Source: Oricola sp.
Lineage (GTDB): Bacteria > Pseudomonadota > Alphaproteobacteria > Rhizobiales > Rhizobiaceae
Assembly (NCBI RefSeq): GCF_022763245.1
Contig: NZ_JALEGV010000044.1
Location: forward strand, 1 to 43,752
Length of the DNA stretch: 43,752 nt
Reading direction: 5' to 3'
Positions 23,552 to 31,339 of the stretch are shown piece by piece (position 1 is the stretch's first letter; the number at the start of each line of letters is the position of its first letter). A model generated the notes under the pieces. That model was not told the origin of the DNA and ran no database searches. It saw nothing but the letters and a program-made list of their open reading frames with translations. The translations under genes and the position numbers were made by a program.

Positions 23552-24811
23552 TCAGACCTCGATATATGCGCCGATGTCGATGCTGCCGACTGGCAGGCGG
23601 TCACCCACGCGGGGCAATCGGTAGGTGGTGGTGTTGATCAGGACCTTGTCGCGCAGTGCCTTCGACGCATTGACGGCGGCACGGGCGTCCTCGATGGGGC
23701 GGCGGCTTGCCGCCACGAAGAATCCGTTGACGTGTCGCCCCGCCGTGCGCGGCCAGCGCCGCCCCTTGATCCGGGTCAGCACCTCGGCGTGATATGCGGG
23801 CATGCCAAGCCGCGTGTGCCCGATATGCGTGGATCGGCGGCGCTCCTCGATCACCCGAGCCGGATCGTGGATGTGCCACCGCTCGTAGACGTGCTGCCAG
23901 GCGATCGAGGGCGGCAAATGCCCGCCGACGATCCGCTGACGGTCTCCGCCCGGAAAAACCGAACCCACCTGCGCGGCGTGCTCCTCAGCCACGAACTGCG
24001 GGCGTACGTCCACCAGTCCGCCGTCCGGCATGTGCGTGGTGTACTGCTCTCGCCCGAGCCGGTAGCTGTAGTACACGGCGCGGGGGATGCGCACGATGCG
24101 CTGCCGGACTCCTGCGTCGTCGATCAGATGCGCGGCGCCTGCGTAGCCCGCGCCGAGATGCACGGCCTTCGTCGGTTTGGCGGCGATCACCGCCTCGTCA
24201 TATTCGACCGCCTCGCAGCTGCCCACGTCCTCCGGCGTCACCGTGCGAACCGTGATGCTCCGCTCCTCGCCGCGGTCGTAGACCGTGCCGGTGCGCAGGT
24301 ATCTGCTCGCAACCGCGCTGACCGGGTTGACGGGGCCGAGGCAGGCCTCACCCGCGCCGCGGTTCTGTCCGAGGAAGAGCCCGAACCGGCCTGTCACACC
24401 GCGCTGGACGAACGGGTAGATGCGGAGCTGCGCGAAACGGTCCAGATAGGCCGACCGTTCTTCATCGGAGAAGGCCTTCGACATGAAAGTCCTGGCCGGC
24501 GGCACGATAAAGCGCCGCGCCTCGGCCCCCATGACCGCAAGCGTCTCCGCGATCGCGGTCTGTGTCCCCTTGATTGCGTGGAATGGCAGCGAGCGCGCCG
24601 TGCGCGCGCGCTTCTTCTCCTGCGGCCAGCCCTTGTCCCAGAGATCGACCGAAAGCCCCCAGGCGAGCCACGGCAGATGCGCGGGCGCAACCTCGAAGGG
24701 TCGGACCAGATCGCGCAGATCCACCGGCAACTCGCCGATGCGTGCGCCCGTCAGGTCGGCGGCCTCTTCGAAGGCGCCCCGGTTATCGGGCAGCACGGTC
24801 TCGCGGGCCAT
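23552..24811 (-). CDS. Tail protein I, extended (baseplate)
   Basis: 419 residues. The N-terminal 170 are the tail protein I domain (VDLRDLVRPFEVAPAHLPWL, AWGLSVDLWD, AIKGTQTAIAETLAVMG). The C-terminal 250 are an extension (YYSYRLGREQYTTHMPDGG, HTRLGMPAYHAEVLTRIKG) not present in P2 gpI, perhaps a fibre-binding module. It follows J by 11 bp. Confidence 0.87.
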   Translation of the reverse strand: MARETVLPDNRGAFEEAADLTGARIGELPVDLRDLVRPFEVAPAHLPWLAWGLSVDLWDKGWPQEKKRARTARSLPFHAIKGTQTAIAETLAVMGAEARRFIVPPARTFMSKAFSDEERSAYLDRFAQLRIYPFVQRGVTGRFGLFLGQNRGAGEACLGPVNPVSAVASRYLRTGTVYDRGEERSITVRTVTPEDVGSCEAVEYDEAVIAAKPTKAVHLGAGYAGAAHLIDDAGVRQRIVRIPRAVYYSYRLGREQYTTHMPDGGLVDVRPQFVAEEHAAQVGSVFPGGDRQRIVGGHLPPSIAWQHVYERWHIHDPARVIEERRRSTHIGHTRLGMPAYHAEVLTRIKGRRWPRTAGRHVNGFFVAASRRPIEDARAAVNASKALRDKVLINTTTYRLPRVGDRLPVGSIDIGAYIEV

Positions 24812-24822
24812 GGCCGGGGTTC

Positions 24823-25710
24823 CTATTCATCGCGCAGGCTGGCGATCGTCACCGTGATGGCGTCGATCGCGTAGACCTCGGTCGGGCCGAGAACGAGGTC
24901 CTCGGCTGGGGCGGTCAGGTCCACCGAATGCACCCCCTCCTGATGCAGCTTGGAGAAGATTGCGGAACGGCGCAGGTTCATGCCCAACATCCGGTTGGCC
25001 TCGACCCACTGCGTGAGCGCGGCGACCGCCAGGCTCTGCACCACGTTGCCGTCCGGGCCGGGGTAGAGCGTCAAGGTCGCGTCGATCGCGATCCGGTGCA
25101 CGCGCGGCGCCAGCACCTCGACCATGTCGGTCAGGGGTCGCACGTCGTTGTCGATGAGCGACATCCGCACCGCCTCGCGCTCGGCGATGCTCGGAACCGG
25201 GTCGGCCCCTTCGCGCAGCATGGCAACCCGGACCCTCCCAGGACTCGTCATGATGGCAGTGGCATCACGGGCCCACGAGGCCACGGTGAGCGCATGATAG
25301 ACATAGGCTCCTTCTGGCCCGGCCACCGAGAACGCCTCCGGGGCCAGCTGGACACGGCGGCGGAGCCGGTCATCATCTTCGGGCACAAGCGCGCCGGTCT
25401 CATCCTCGACCCGCATGCGCTGCGTCGCGAAGAGCGCAGCCAGATGGTCGAGGTTCGATCCGTAGGCTGAGGCCAGCATGACCGAACGGGCGGCATCATT
25501 GATCCGGCCGCGCAGGATCAGTTCGCGATAGGCGAAGGCCTCGATCAGCTTGCGCGCGGGCTCACTCTCCAAGTCGATCACCCCGGCAATGGCAGGGAAC
25601 CGCGCAACCAGGTCGTCGCGCATCTCCGTCACGATCGCCTCGTAGTCGAGCGTCTCGATGATGTCTGGCGGCGTGAGGCCCGACAGGTTGATGGCGGCAA
25701 AGCGGCTCAT
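24823..25710 (-). CDS. Baseplate protein J (gp47 family)
   Basis: 295 residues, starting MSRFAAINLSGLTPPDIIET at ATG 25708-25710 with ATGA overlap to the W gene. YRELILRGRINDAARSVMLA, LDHLAALF and PVPSIAEREAVRMSLIDND are J-family landmarks. It forms the baseplate wedge. The upstream extension in the same frame is shadow of W. Confidence 0.9.
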   Translation of the reverse strand: MSRFAAINLSGLTPPDIIETLDYEAIVTEMRDDLVARFPAIAGVIDLESEPARKLIEAFAYRELILRGRINDAARSVMLASAYGSNLDHLAALFATQRMRVEDETGALVPEDDDRLRRRVQLAPEAFSVAGPEGAYVYHALTVASWARDATAIMTSPGRVRVAMLREGADPVPSIAEREAVRMSLIDNDVRPLTDMVEVLAPRVHRIAIDATLTLYPGPDGNVVQSLAVAALTQWVEANRMLGMNLRRSAIFSKLHQEGVHSVDLTAPAEDLVLGPTEVYAIDAITVTIASLRDE

Positions 25711-26132
25711 GTCCCGGCCTCGCGCTCCTCGATCAGAACCCCGTCCGGGGTCGCATAGGCATCGATGCGTCGCGCCCCCTCGACGGTGAAATCCCCATAG
25801 GTCGCACGGGGCCGATATTCCCCTTCGAGGAAAACATGCAGCTGCCCGTCGCGCGTGACCTCGAGGATCTGGATGCGGGTCACGCGGTAGCGCGGCTCCC
25901 ACTGCTCGATCGCGGACGTGACGGCGGCGAACCACGGGGTGACCTCGTTGGGCGTGATGTTGCGGCCCATCAGGCTCGGCACGAAGGAGCCATACCATTC
26001 GCGCATCACCCGGCTACCGAACCGCGTGGAAAAGATGTCGTGAAGGCTCTGGACCACATGCGGCCAGCCCTGGATGACGCCGCCCGTTGCCGCGTTCAGG
26101 CCGACCGAGGGGCTGGTGTAACGCGTGGCCAT
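25707..26132 (-). CDS. Baseplate wedge protein W (gp25-like)
   Basis: 141 residues. It has the GPW/gp25 pattern: VVQSLHDIFSTRFGSRVMRE followed by YGSFVPSLMGRNITP and RYRVTRIQILEVTRDGQLHV. Lysozyme-like fold protein that starts sheath assembly in contractile systems. Coupled to J by a 4-bp overlap. Confidence 0.9.
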   Translation of the reverse strand: MATRYTSPSVGLNAATGGVIQGWPHVVQSLHDIFSTRFGSRVMREWYGSFVPSLMGRNITPNEVTPWFAAVTSAIEQWEPRYRVTRIQILEVTRDGQLHVFLEGEYRPRATYGDFTVEGARRIDAYATPDGVLIEEREAGT

Positions 26133-26153
26133 CGGTCCGTCCTGCCCTCGTCA

Positions 26154-26426
26154 TCACGCCCCGGCGGAAGCGTTGTCCTCGCCTGAAACGTTAATGTCCA
26201 TCGTCTTTGCATCCGCCTTCGCGACGCGTTTTCCCTTTGAGGTCGGCGCATTCTGTGTTTCGGCACCACCAGCCTTGGCCACCGGTGTATCGAGCGGTCG
26301 CAGGCTGCCGAGGCGAACCTCGTGCTCTGCCTGCTTCTCAGTCAGCGTCAGCACGCTGCCGACGCCGGTGTTCGTCTGTCCGGCGACAAAGCGCCCGGCC
26401 TTCTCGGTGATCGCGTAACAGGGCAT
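26154..26426 (-). CDS. Small hypothetical phage protein, 90 aa
   Basis: Starts MPCYAITEKAGRFVAGQTNT, with LTEKQAEHEVRLGSLRPL in the middle; the C-terminal 35 residues are low-complexity and charged. This is the sort of short head/tail accessory protein that often precedes baseplate or tube genes. No function can be given. It is the last minus-strand gene before the plus-strand insert at 26508. Confidence 0.7.
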   Translation of the reverse strand: MPCYAITEKAGRFVAGQTNTGVGSVLTLTEKQAEHEVRLGSLRPLDTPVAKAGGAETQNAPTSKGKRVAKADAKTMDINVSGEDNASAGA

Positions 26427-26507
26427 TTTTGCGTTCCATGACAGGTTGGACTTGAATTTGACGCGTCATTTCGGCTTTGACGGTAGTGCCAAGAGAAAGG
26501 AGGCGCC

Positions 26508-26948
26508 ATGTCGCAGCGCAGCGAACTCGAAGAGCGATTGCGCAAGGTCGAGGCCTTGTTCGAGCGCGCCGGTTCAGCCGGTGAAGCAGCTGCCGCGGCT
26601 GCCGCCGTCGACAGGCTTCAGGCGAAACTCGGCAAGCTGCCGCCACGTCGCGAAGACCCGGAGATCGAACTGCAATATTCCTTGCCCGATCTGTGGGCGG
26701 TCAGACTGTTTTATGCCGTCTGCCGAAAGCATGGCGTCACGCCCTATCGCTATTCGCGCCAAAGGCGCACCACGGTGGTCGTCAAGGTCAGGCGGTCCCA
26801 CTTCATGAAGGTCGTGGACGGCGAGTTCCAGCTGCTCCACCGCGAGATGATGGATTATTTCAACGAAACGGCAGAGCACCTGATCCGAAACGTGATGAAG
26901 TCGGACGGCAATGATTATGACGACCATGTACCGCAATTGACAGACTGA
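26508..26948 (+). CDS. DUF2786-like hypothetical protein (cargo gene)
   Basis: 146 residues with a strong ribosome binding site (AAAGGAGG before ATG 26508). The N-terminus is a helical pair (ELEERLRKVEALFERAGSAG, AAAAAVDRLQAKL) similar to the DUF2786 start. The C-terminal part (WAVRLFYAVCRKHGVTPYRY, VVKVRRSHFMKVVDGEFQLL) may be a small alpha/beta domain. It is on the plus strand inside the minus-strand baseplate operon, so it is cargo rather than virion structure. Family call uncertain. Confidence 0.7.
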   Translation: MSQRSELEERLRKVEALFERAGSAGEAAAAAAAVDRLQAKLGKLPPRREDPEIELQYSLPDLWAVRLFYAVCRKHGVTPYRYSRQRRTTVVVKVRRSHFMKVVDGEFQLLHREMMDYFNETAEHLIRNVMKSDGNDYDDHVPQLTD

Positions 26949-26955
26949 GCGGCAG

Positions 26956-26971
26956 TGTGCGCTTGCGCACA
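26956..26971 (+). promoter_or_regulatory. Perfect palindrome TGTGCGCTTGCGCACA
   Basis: Seven-base arms around TT, 8 bp after the DUF2786-like stop and 112 bp before the secreted-protein gene. A very similar dyad occurs at 29879-29892. It may be an operator for the secreted protein gene or a weak terminator; only TTGTTGG follows, not a T-run. Confidence 0.45.
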
Positions 26972-27082
26972 TTGTTGGGCATACCGCTTGTCTATCGAGG
27001 AGCGAGAGGCGGTACAGATTGCCCGGCTGGCATCCCCCGCCGCAACAAGTTTTGAACTTTCGATTATTCGAGGAGAGGAAGA

Positions 27083-27766
27083 ATGAACAATTCCATCAAA
27101 CGCGTCGCGAGCATCGTGCTCGCTGTCTTGGGGCTCGCCGCGCTCGTGCCGACAGCTCAAGCCGATACGATTTCCTGCCCGCATACCAAGATCCGGCGTG
27201 AGGTCACCACGCCTTTGCCCAGCGGATGGTGGAATACACCCTATGTCAATTCGCTGCAAAACACCCGGGTCGTCACGATCGGTGGCCGTACCGCCCTGCA
27301 ATGCCAATATGGCGAAGCCGGCAACATCCAGCGTTACGCGCCGGACAACCAAAACTGTGAAGCCGTCGCAGGTGGTTTTCGCTGCACGCGCGCTTCCGCC
27401 GGTTTGCGCACCTTTTCGACCGGGTTGATCGATATTCCCCAGACCTATCTTGCCGATCTCGATCGTGGCCGCGTCACGCAACCGGGCGCCGATATCTGGT
27501 TCCAGGCGGAAACGCGCAATCTTCTTTATATCGTGCCAAAGAACGGCGCGCGTATCGGGATCAGCGGAACGCGCAACCGCGGCTATGAGGGGTGCCGGTC
27601 TGCGCGCATGTCCACCAATCGCATCTCGCTGCGCGATATCCCGGTCGGCACCTATGTGTGCGTGCGCACCAATGAAGGGCGCATCAGCGAATTCCGCGTG
27701 AATGCGGTATCGCCCGGCAGTCCGAAGACCCTGACTATCGGTTACACGACCTGGGCCGAAAATTGA
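27083..27766 (+). CDS. Secreted Cys-containing protein (cargo gene)
   Basis: 227 residues after GAGGAGAGGAAGA. A signal peptide (residues 1-27, IVLAVLGLAALVPTAQA) precedes a mature protein with six cysteines (for example TISCPHTK, LQCQYGE, NCEAVAGGFRCTR, YEGCRSAR, TYVCVRTNEG). The C-terminal VCVRTNEGRISEFRVN then LTIGYTTW is a motif I have seen in secreted proteins of several phyla; it is not a known enzyme. It is monocistronic, closed by a strong terminator, and points against the phage operon. Possible role: surface or periplasmic trait given to the lysogen. Confidence 0.8.
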   Translation: MNNSIKRVASIVLAVLGLAALVPTAQADTISCPHTKIRREVTTPLPSGWWNTPYVNSLQNTRVVTIGGRTALQCQYGEAGNIQRYAPDNQNCEAVAGGFRCTRASAGLRTFSTGLIDIPQTYLADLDRGRVTQPGADIWFQAETRNLLYIVPKNGARIGISGTRNRGYEGCRSARMSTNRISLRDIPVGTYVCVRTNEGRISEFRVNAVSPGSPKTLTIGYTTWAEN

Positions 27767-27795
27767 GTCCAATAGCCCAGAACAAGAACAACCAG

Positions 27796-27824
27796 CGGCG
27801 CCGGGATCAAACCGGCGCCGTTTT
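27796..27824 (+). terminator. Rho-independent terminator after the secreted-protein gene
   Basis: CGGCGCCGG (27796-27804) pairs perfectly with CCGGCGCCG (27812-27820), 7-nt loop, followed by TTTT. It lies 30 bp after the stop at 27766 and 10 bp before the end of the facing baseplate gene, so it shields the convergent operon. Confidence 0.85.
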
Positions 27825-27829
27825 CGGTC

Positions 27830-28369
27830 TCAGTTCGCGGGAACGTCGCTCACGGACGGCCCCGATGCGACTCCACCGTGGACATGGCTGTCGCCGATGT
27901 TGGCGCCGTTATGGCGAACCTCGCCGCCCGTGATTTCAACGTTGTCGCCGTCAACCTTGAACCGCACAGCCCCCACGGCGATTTCGAGGCGGTCTTCGGC
28001 CAGGGTCAATGTGACATCGCCAAAGCTCAGGACATTCTGGTCTGCCGCCGTTGAAGGCGATGGGTTGGCGGTCGAATGGGTCAGCGGCACCGCCACGGCC
28101 TGTTGAAAGTCGCCCGTGGGCGACATGGCCGTGAATTGCTGCCCGACGGTGGGCGGGGTATGGACACGCAGCGCGCCGGAGAATTGGGCATAGGGCACCC
28201 AGGGCGACAGGAAGCGTCCCTCTGCGCCATGCGCGGGCCCGAAGTCCAGCCGGATGCGTTGCCTGGCCGGATCGACCTCGGCCACCGTGCCATGCCGCAT
28301 CATCCCGGCAAAGCGACGCTCGAGCTCGGCCACGCGGGCGACGAGCTCCACGAGTTCCCGAAAGGCCAT
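27830..28369 (-). CDS. Baseplate assembly protein V (spike)
   Basis: 179 residues from ATG 28367-28369. A short N-terminal helix (VELVARVAELERRFAGMMR) precedes the OB-fold (GTVAEVDPARQRIRLDFG, then LSPWVPYAQFSGALR and VGQQFTAMSPTGDF). The C-terminal beta-helix part has VRFKVDGDNVEITGGEVRHN. It ends in HVHGGVASGPS, with the HxH iron-binding type seen in spike tips. It punctures the outer membrane. Confidence 0.9.
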   Translation of the reverse strand: MAFRELVELVARVAELERRFAGMMRHGTVAEVDPARQRIRLDFGPAHGAEGRFLSPWVPYAQFSGALRVHTPPTVGQQFTAMSPTGDFQQAVAVPLTHSTANPSPSTAADQNVLSFGDVTLTLAEDRLEIAVGAVRFKVDGDNVEITGGEVRHNGANIGDSHVHGGVASGPSVSDVPAN

Positions 28370-28370
28370 G

Positions 28371-29180
28371 TCAGAGCCCCTGCCCGTCTGCGGTCGGCTC
28401 ATCGATCGTCATTGTGCGGCCTTCTTCGAGGAGGCGGATGTCGCCGAGCACGACCGGGTCGCCTGCAAGATCGAGGGTCGGCATGACCCCAAGCTGGTCC
28501 ACGACCTCGAGCGGGATGCCGAGCATCCGCGCTGCCTGCTCCCAGTCGGGCACCGACGCACCCGCAATCTCCGCACGGAGCATACCGGCGATCGGCGCCA
28601 GTTCAGGGTCGGCCTCCATCGCGCAGAGAGCATAGGCCCAAGCGGTCCCTGCTTCGATCTCCGCTCCAAACGGCGGTGTGTCGACCAGATCGCAGGTCAG
28701 CACCAGCTGACGCGCCGCGAAGCGCACGCCGTTCTCGGCCGAGGCCCCGCGCCGCGACAGACGCCGCTGGATACGGGGTACGAGTTTCATCCAGACCCGC
28801 GACCATTCATTGTCGTCCCGCGTCAGCGCGGCCACGACCTGGTGTTCCATCAGGTCGAGGGTCAGTTCCATGCCCTCGTCGGTGTGCGGGATTGCGATGG
28901 TGATCTGTCCTCCCTGCCCGTCGCTGGCCGGAACCTCGACGCGCGCGGCAATGGCGACCTCGATCACGAGGTCGCAGCGATGACTTCCGCTGCCGAGGTC
29001 GCGCCCCGTGACCTCGAGCTCGTGCTCGTCGGTGGTGAGCACGATCAGCGGCTGGCGCTGCTCGGCGATGGTCTGGTCGATCGGATCGACCGCGCTGTCG
29101 AACACTCGCGGCCCGGCCAATGTCGCCCCCTTGAGCGCACGGGCCGTTGCGATCCGCATGACAAGGCGGGCGAGGCTCAT
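28371..29180 (-). CDS. Conserved phage protein, 269 aa, head-tail or tail completion region
   Basis: Begins MSLARLVMRIATARALKGAT, followed by VFDSAVDPIDQTIAEQRQPL and a beta-rich region; the C-terminus ends TMTIDEPTADGQGL. It sits between the FII-like joiner (ATGA overlap) and V, where tail terminator or completion proteins usually lie. I cannot name a family. No enzyme motif, signal or TM is seen. Confidence 0.7.
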   Translation of the reverse strand: MSLARLVMRIATARALKGATLAGPRVFDSAVDPIDQTIAEQRQPLIVLTTDEHELEVTGRDLGSGSHRCDLVIEVAIAARVEVPASDGQGGQITIAIPHTDEGMELTLDLMEHQVVAALTRDDNEWSRVWMKLVPRIQRRLSRRGASAENGVRFAARQLVLTCDLVDTPPFGAEIEAGTAWAYALCAMEADPELAPIAGMLRAEIAGASVPDWEQAARMLGIPLEVVDQLGVMPTLDLAGDPVVLGDIRLLEEGRTMTIDEPTADGQGL

Positions 29181-29593
29181 TGTGGCTGGTCCTCGCGCAC
29201 GAGTATGAGGTTGAGATCGCCCATGTCGGATGGCGCGACCATGGTGATGGCGTAAACGGGCTGGCCGGCACGTGCCGTCAAGACGAGTGTGTCGCCCTTG
29301 CGAGGCCGGTCAGCCAGGGCCGCAACCATATCGGCTGCGATCCAGAACTCGGCTGACAGGCCGGCAAGGCGCGTCGTGCCGGAAAAGTCGCCGGAGCGCG
29401 CCGAGCCCTTCAACCGTGTATCGGCGGGACCGGCGGAGAAGATGCCGGTCATCGCCTGTGCATGACGATCCTGGTCGGCGCGCCTCTCGGCATATTGCTC
29501 CAAAACGCGCGGCCGGTGCACCGCGACCTCGCCGAACCGATCCGCCATTGCCCCGCAAAGCAGCGTATCGAACGCATCGAAGGGCGAAGTCAT
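29177..29593 (-). CDS. Head-tail joining protein, lambda FII-like
   Basis: 138 residues, starting MTSPFDAFDTLLCGAMADRF. The pattern of FD.LF at the start, GIFSAG.., SAEFWIAADMVAALADRPRK with GDTLVLTARAGQPVYAI recalls the lambda FII head-tail attachment family. It comes after the capsid gene, as FII does in lambda. Assignment by pattern only. Confidence 0.65.
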   Translation of the reverse strand: MTSPFDAFDTLLCGAMADRFGEVAVHRPRVLEQYAERRADQDRHAQAMTGIFSAGPADTRLKGSARSGDFSGTTRLAGLSAEFWIAADMVAALADRPRKGDTLVLTARAGQPVYAITMVAPSDMGDLNLILVREDQPQ

Positions 29594-29654
29594 GGCGCTG
29601 CCTGCAACGGGTCGTCAGCGCCATTCGGCCATGCCAGACCGAAACGCGGTTTGG

Positions 29655-29798
29655 TCAGCCATGCGCGGTGAGGTCGACGGCCACGTAGGTGTCGACCATG
29701 TAGTTCACATTGGCCTTGGCGAGGTGAACGGCCGTCCCGACGGCCACGATCGACGAAAACATCAAAACCAGCATTCCCCGGATCAGCATCTGCGCCAT
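29655..29798 (-). CDS. Small single-TM protein, 47 aa
   Basis: ATG 29796-29798 with CAGGAGAG about 9 nt upstream. MAQMLIRGMLVLMFSSIVAV gives one TM helix, then a short polar tail (VNYMVDTYVAVDLTAHG). It lies alone in a 370-bp space between capsid and joiner genes. A TGTGCG-type palindrome is 80 bp upstream. Possibly a moron/superinfection-type membrane peptide; unproven. Confidence 0.6.
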   Translation of the reverse strand: MAQMLIRGMLVLMFSSIVAVGTAVHLAKANVNYMVDTYVAVDLTAHG

Positions 29799-29878
29799 GA
29801 CGTCTCTCTCCTGCATCTTGCGGCGTCGTTGCGCCAGCTTTCGATGCCCGCAAGATGCCGCGTCCCTGGCGCGGGCGA

Positions 29879-29892
29879 TGTGCATTCGCACA
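29879..29892 (-). promoter_or_regulatory. Palindrome TGTGCGAATGCACA upstream of the small TM gene
   Basis: Read on the minus strand: TGTGC/GCACA arms around GAAT, preceded by GGTTAACAAAC. It closely matches the palindrome at 26956-26971 (GTGTGCG, two bases, TGC(GC)ACAT). It lies 80 bp before the start at 29798, so it may be an operator. Confidence 0.45.
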
Positions 29893-29963
29893 CAGTTTGT
29901 TAACCATCCCCATCGACCGGTGATCTTCGACCTCGGGCCGGCGCAAGGTGGCGGGCGTCACCA

Positions 29964-30995
29964 TCACGTCCGCTTGCCGGGGATGAGCACGCGCGGTCGG
30001 GTGCAGTAGTGGAGAGCGTTCAACTGGAACTCCAGGTTCACGCCCTTTCCGTTCTGCATCTCCCACTGCTTGCCATAGAGGCGCTGGCCTGGCGTGTTGA
30101 CCGTCTCGATGTAATCGGCAGGCCCGTAAACCGTGCGAAACAGGCCCGGCACGCCGAGCGGGAACAGGTGGCACTTGTCGGCGCCGATGCCGACATTGTC
30201 GCCGCCGCGGTAGTTCATCCAGGTGATGCCGCCGAACTCGAAGGCCCCGTAGATCCCGGAGTTGCCCGAGTTGATATAGGCGTTCCGCAACGAGGCCGCG
30301 TCCGCATACCCCTTGTAGGTCTCGCGCACCTCCTGGTGAGCGATCAGATCATCGAAGAAGGCGTCGCCGCAGAGCGCCATGATGCCCGTGTAGGGAAGTC
30401 CGTCGAGGATACCGGCCATCTGGCGGATGACCCCGGCGCATTTCTTGCGGAGTGCCCCCTCGGCGGCGCTGGCATTGTCGAGATCGAAGTCGATTTCGGC
30501 CTGCTGGCTTTCGCCGAACTCGGTGAAATAGTCGAAGAGCACCGAGCCGTCGGCGTCGAGCAACTGGCCGGTCTTGAGGATGTTCAGCCGGTGGTATTCC
30601 TCGGTCAGTGCAAAGAACTGGCTCGCTTCCGCGGCACGGTCCGCGATCTTGGTCTGCAGCCGCTCGACAGCCACCTCCTGGCCGAAGGCACGCACCTGCT
30701 GCACCTCGTCGGCATAGATGGCGTCGTCCACCTGGAAATGCGGCACCTTCAGCATGCGCACGGCGCGCTTCGACTTGTCGAAGGTCTGGCCCGGCCCGCC
30801 GCGGGGGGTGGCGGCGACCAGCATGCGGTTGTGCTGCTTGTCCTTCTCGATGGCGATGTCGAGCGTGTCGATGCTGGTGGTCTGGAACAGACCCATCTGC
30901 CCGATGCGCGACGGGGTATACTTGATCTCACGCAGCGCGTCCGTGAGGCGCATGACGCTGAAGGCGTCCTGACTGAAGATATTGAGGATCGACAT
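29964..30995 (-). CDS. Major capsid protein E
   Basis: 343 residues. Lambda-E-type features: MSILNIFSQDAFSVMRLTDA, REIKYTPSRIGQMGLFQTTS, the middle VPHFQVDDAIYADEVQQVRA and the end ALHYCTRPRVLIPGK. It builds the icosahedral shell with decoration protein D. It is the last head gene before the tail module and is separated from D by the hicAB insert. Confidence 0.95.
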   Translation of the reverse strand: MSILNIFSQDAFSVMRLTDALREIKYTPSRIGQMGLFQTTSIDTLDIAIEKDKQHNRMLVAATPRGGPGQTFDKSKRAVRMLKVPHFQVDDAIYADEVQQVRAFGQEVAVERLQTKIADRAAEASQFFALTEEYHRLNILKTGQLLDADGSVLFDYFTEFGESQQAEIDFDLDNASAAEGALRKKCAGVIRQMAGILDGLPYTGIMALCGDAFFDDLIAHQEVRETYKGYADAASLRNAYINSGNSGIYGAFEFGGITWMNYRGGDNVGIGADKCHLFPLGVPGLFRTVYGPADYIETVNTPGQRLYGKQWEMQNGKGVNLEFQLNALHYCTRPRVLIPGKRT

Positions 30996-31050
30996 GGAGG
31001 GGTCCTTCTCAGTGTTTGGCGGCGCGCGACCATGCCAGCGCCAATAGCGC

Positions 31051-31078
31051 TTGCGGTTTTTGCTAGCATAACTATGTT
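31051..31078 (+). promoter_or_regulatory. Predicted promoter of hicAB
   Basis: TTGCGG (31051-31056) and TATGTT (31073-31078) with a 16-bp spacer, in an AT-rich patch between divergent genes. The start of transcription would fall about 31085, at the hicA start codon itself, so the mRNA may be leaderless; no ribosome binding site precedes hicA. Confidence 0.5.
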
Positions 31079-31084
31079 TCGGTG

Positions 31085-31339
31085 ATGAACAGCCGGCACC
31101 GCAAAACCTTGACCGCCGTTTTTACGGAGCCAATCTCGGGTACCGTTGAGTGGATGGCGATTGAAGGATTGCTGCTTGCTGCGGGAGCACAGCGGATCGA
31201 AGGGCGTGGTTCACGCGTGAGGTTTGAAAAAGATGGTGAAATCGCCACGTTCCACCGTCCGCATCCTGGCAAGGAAGCGAAACGGTATCAGGTTCGGGAC
31301 GCCCGTGATTTTCTGAAGCGCATTAAGGTGACGCCATGA
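31085..31339 (+). CDS. hicA: HicA family toxin
   Basis: 84 residues from ATG 31085 (GTG 31082 is also possible). VEWMAIEGLLLAAGAQRIEG, then GRGSRVRFEKDG and FHRPHPGKEA fit the longer HicA subgroup in which GSH is replaced by GSR. HicA cleaves mRNA. The stop overlaps the hicB start (ATGA). The pair stands on the plus strand between head genes D and E, a typical prophage cargo position for plasmid-like maintenance or defence. Confidence 0.88.
   Translation: MNSRHRKTLTAVFTEPISGTVEWMAIEGLLLAAGAQRIEGRGSRVRFEKDGEIATFHRPHPGKEAKRYQVRDARDFLKRIKVTP

Noticed and set aside
21025-23637. Plus-strand open frame of 870 codons
   Set aside because: It is antisense to the tail protein at 21262-23547, full of R, H, D and G, with no ribosome binding site or family pattern: a GC-rich shadow frame.
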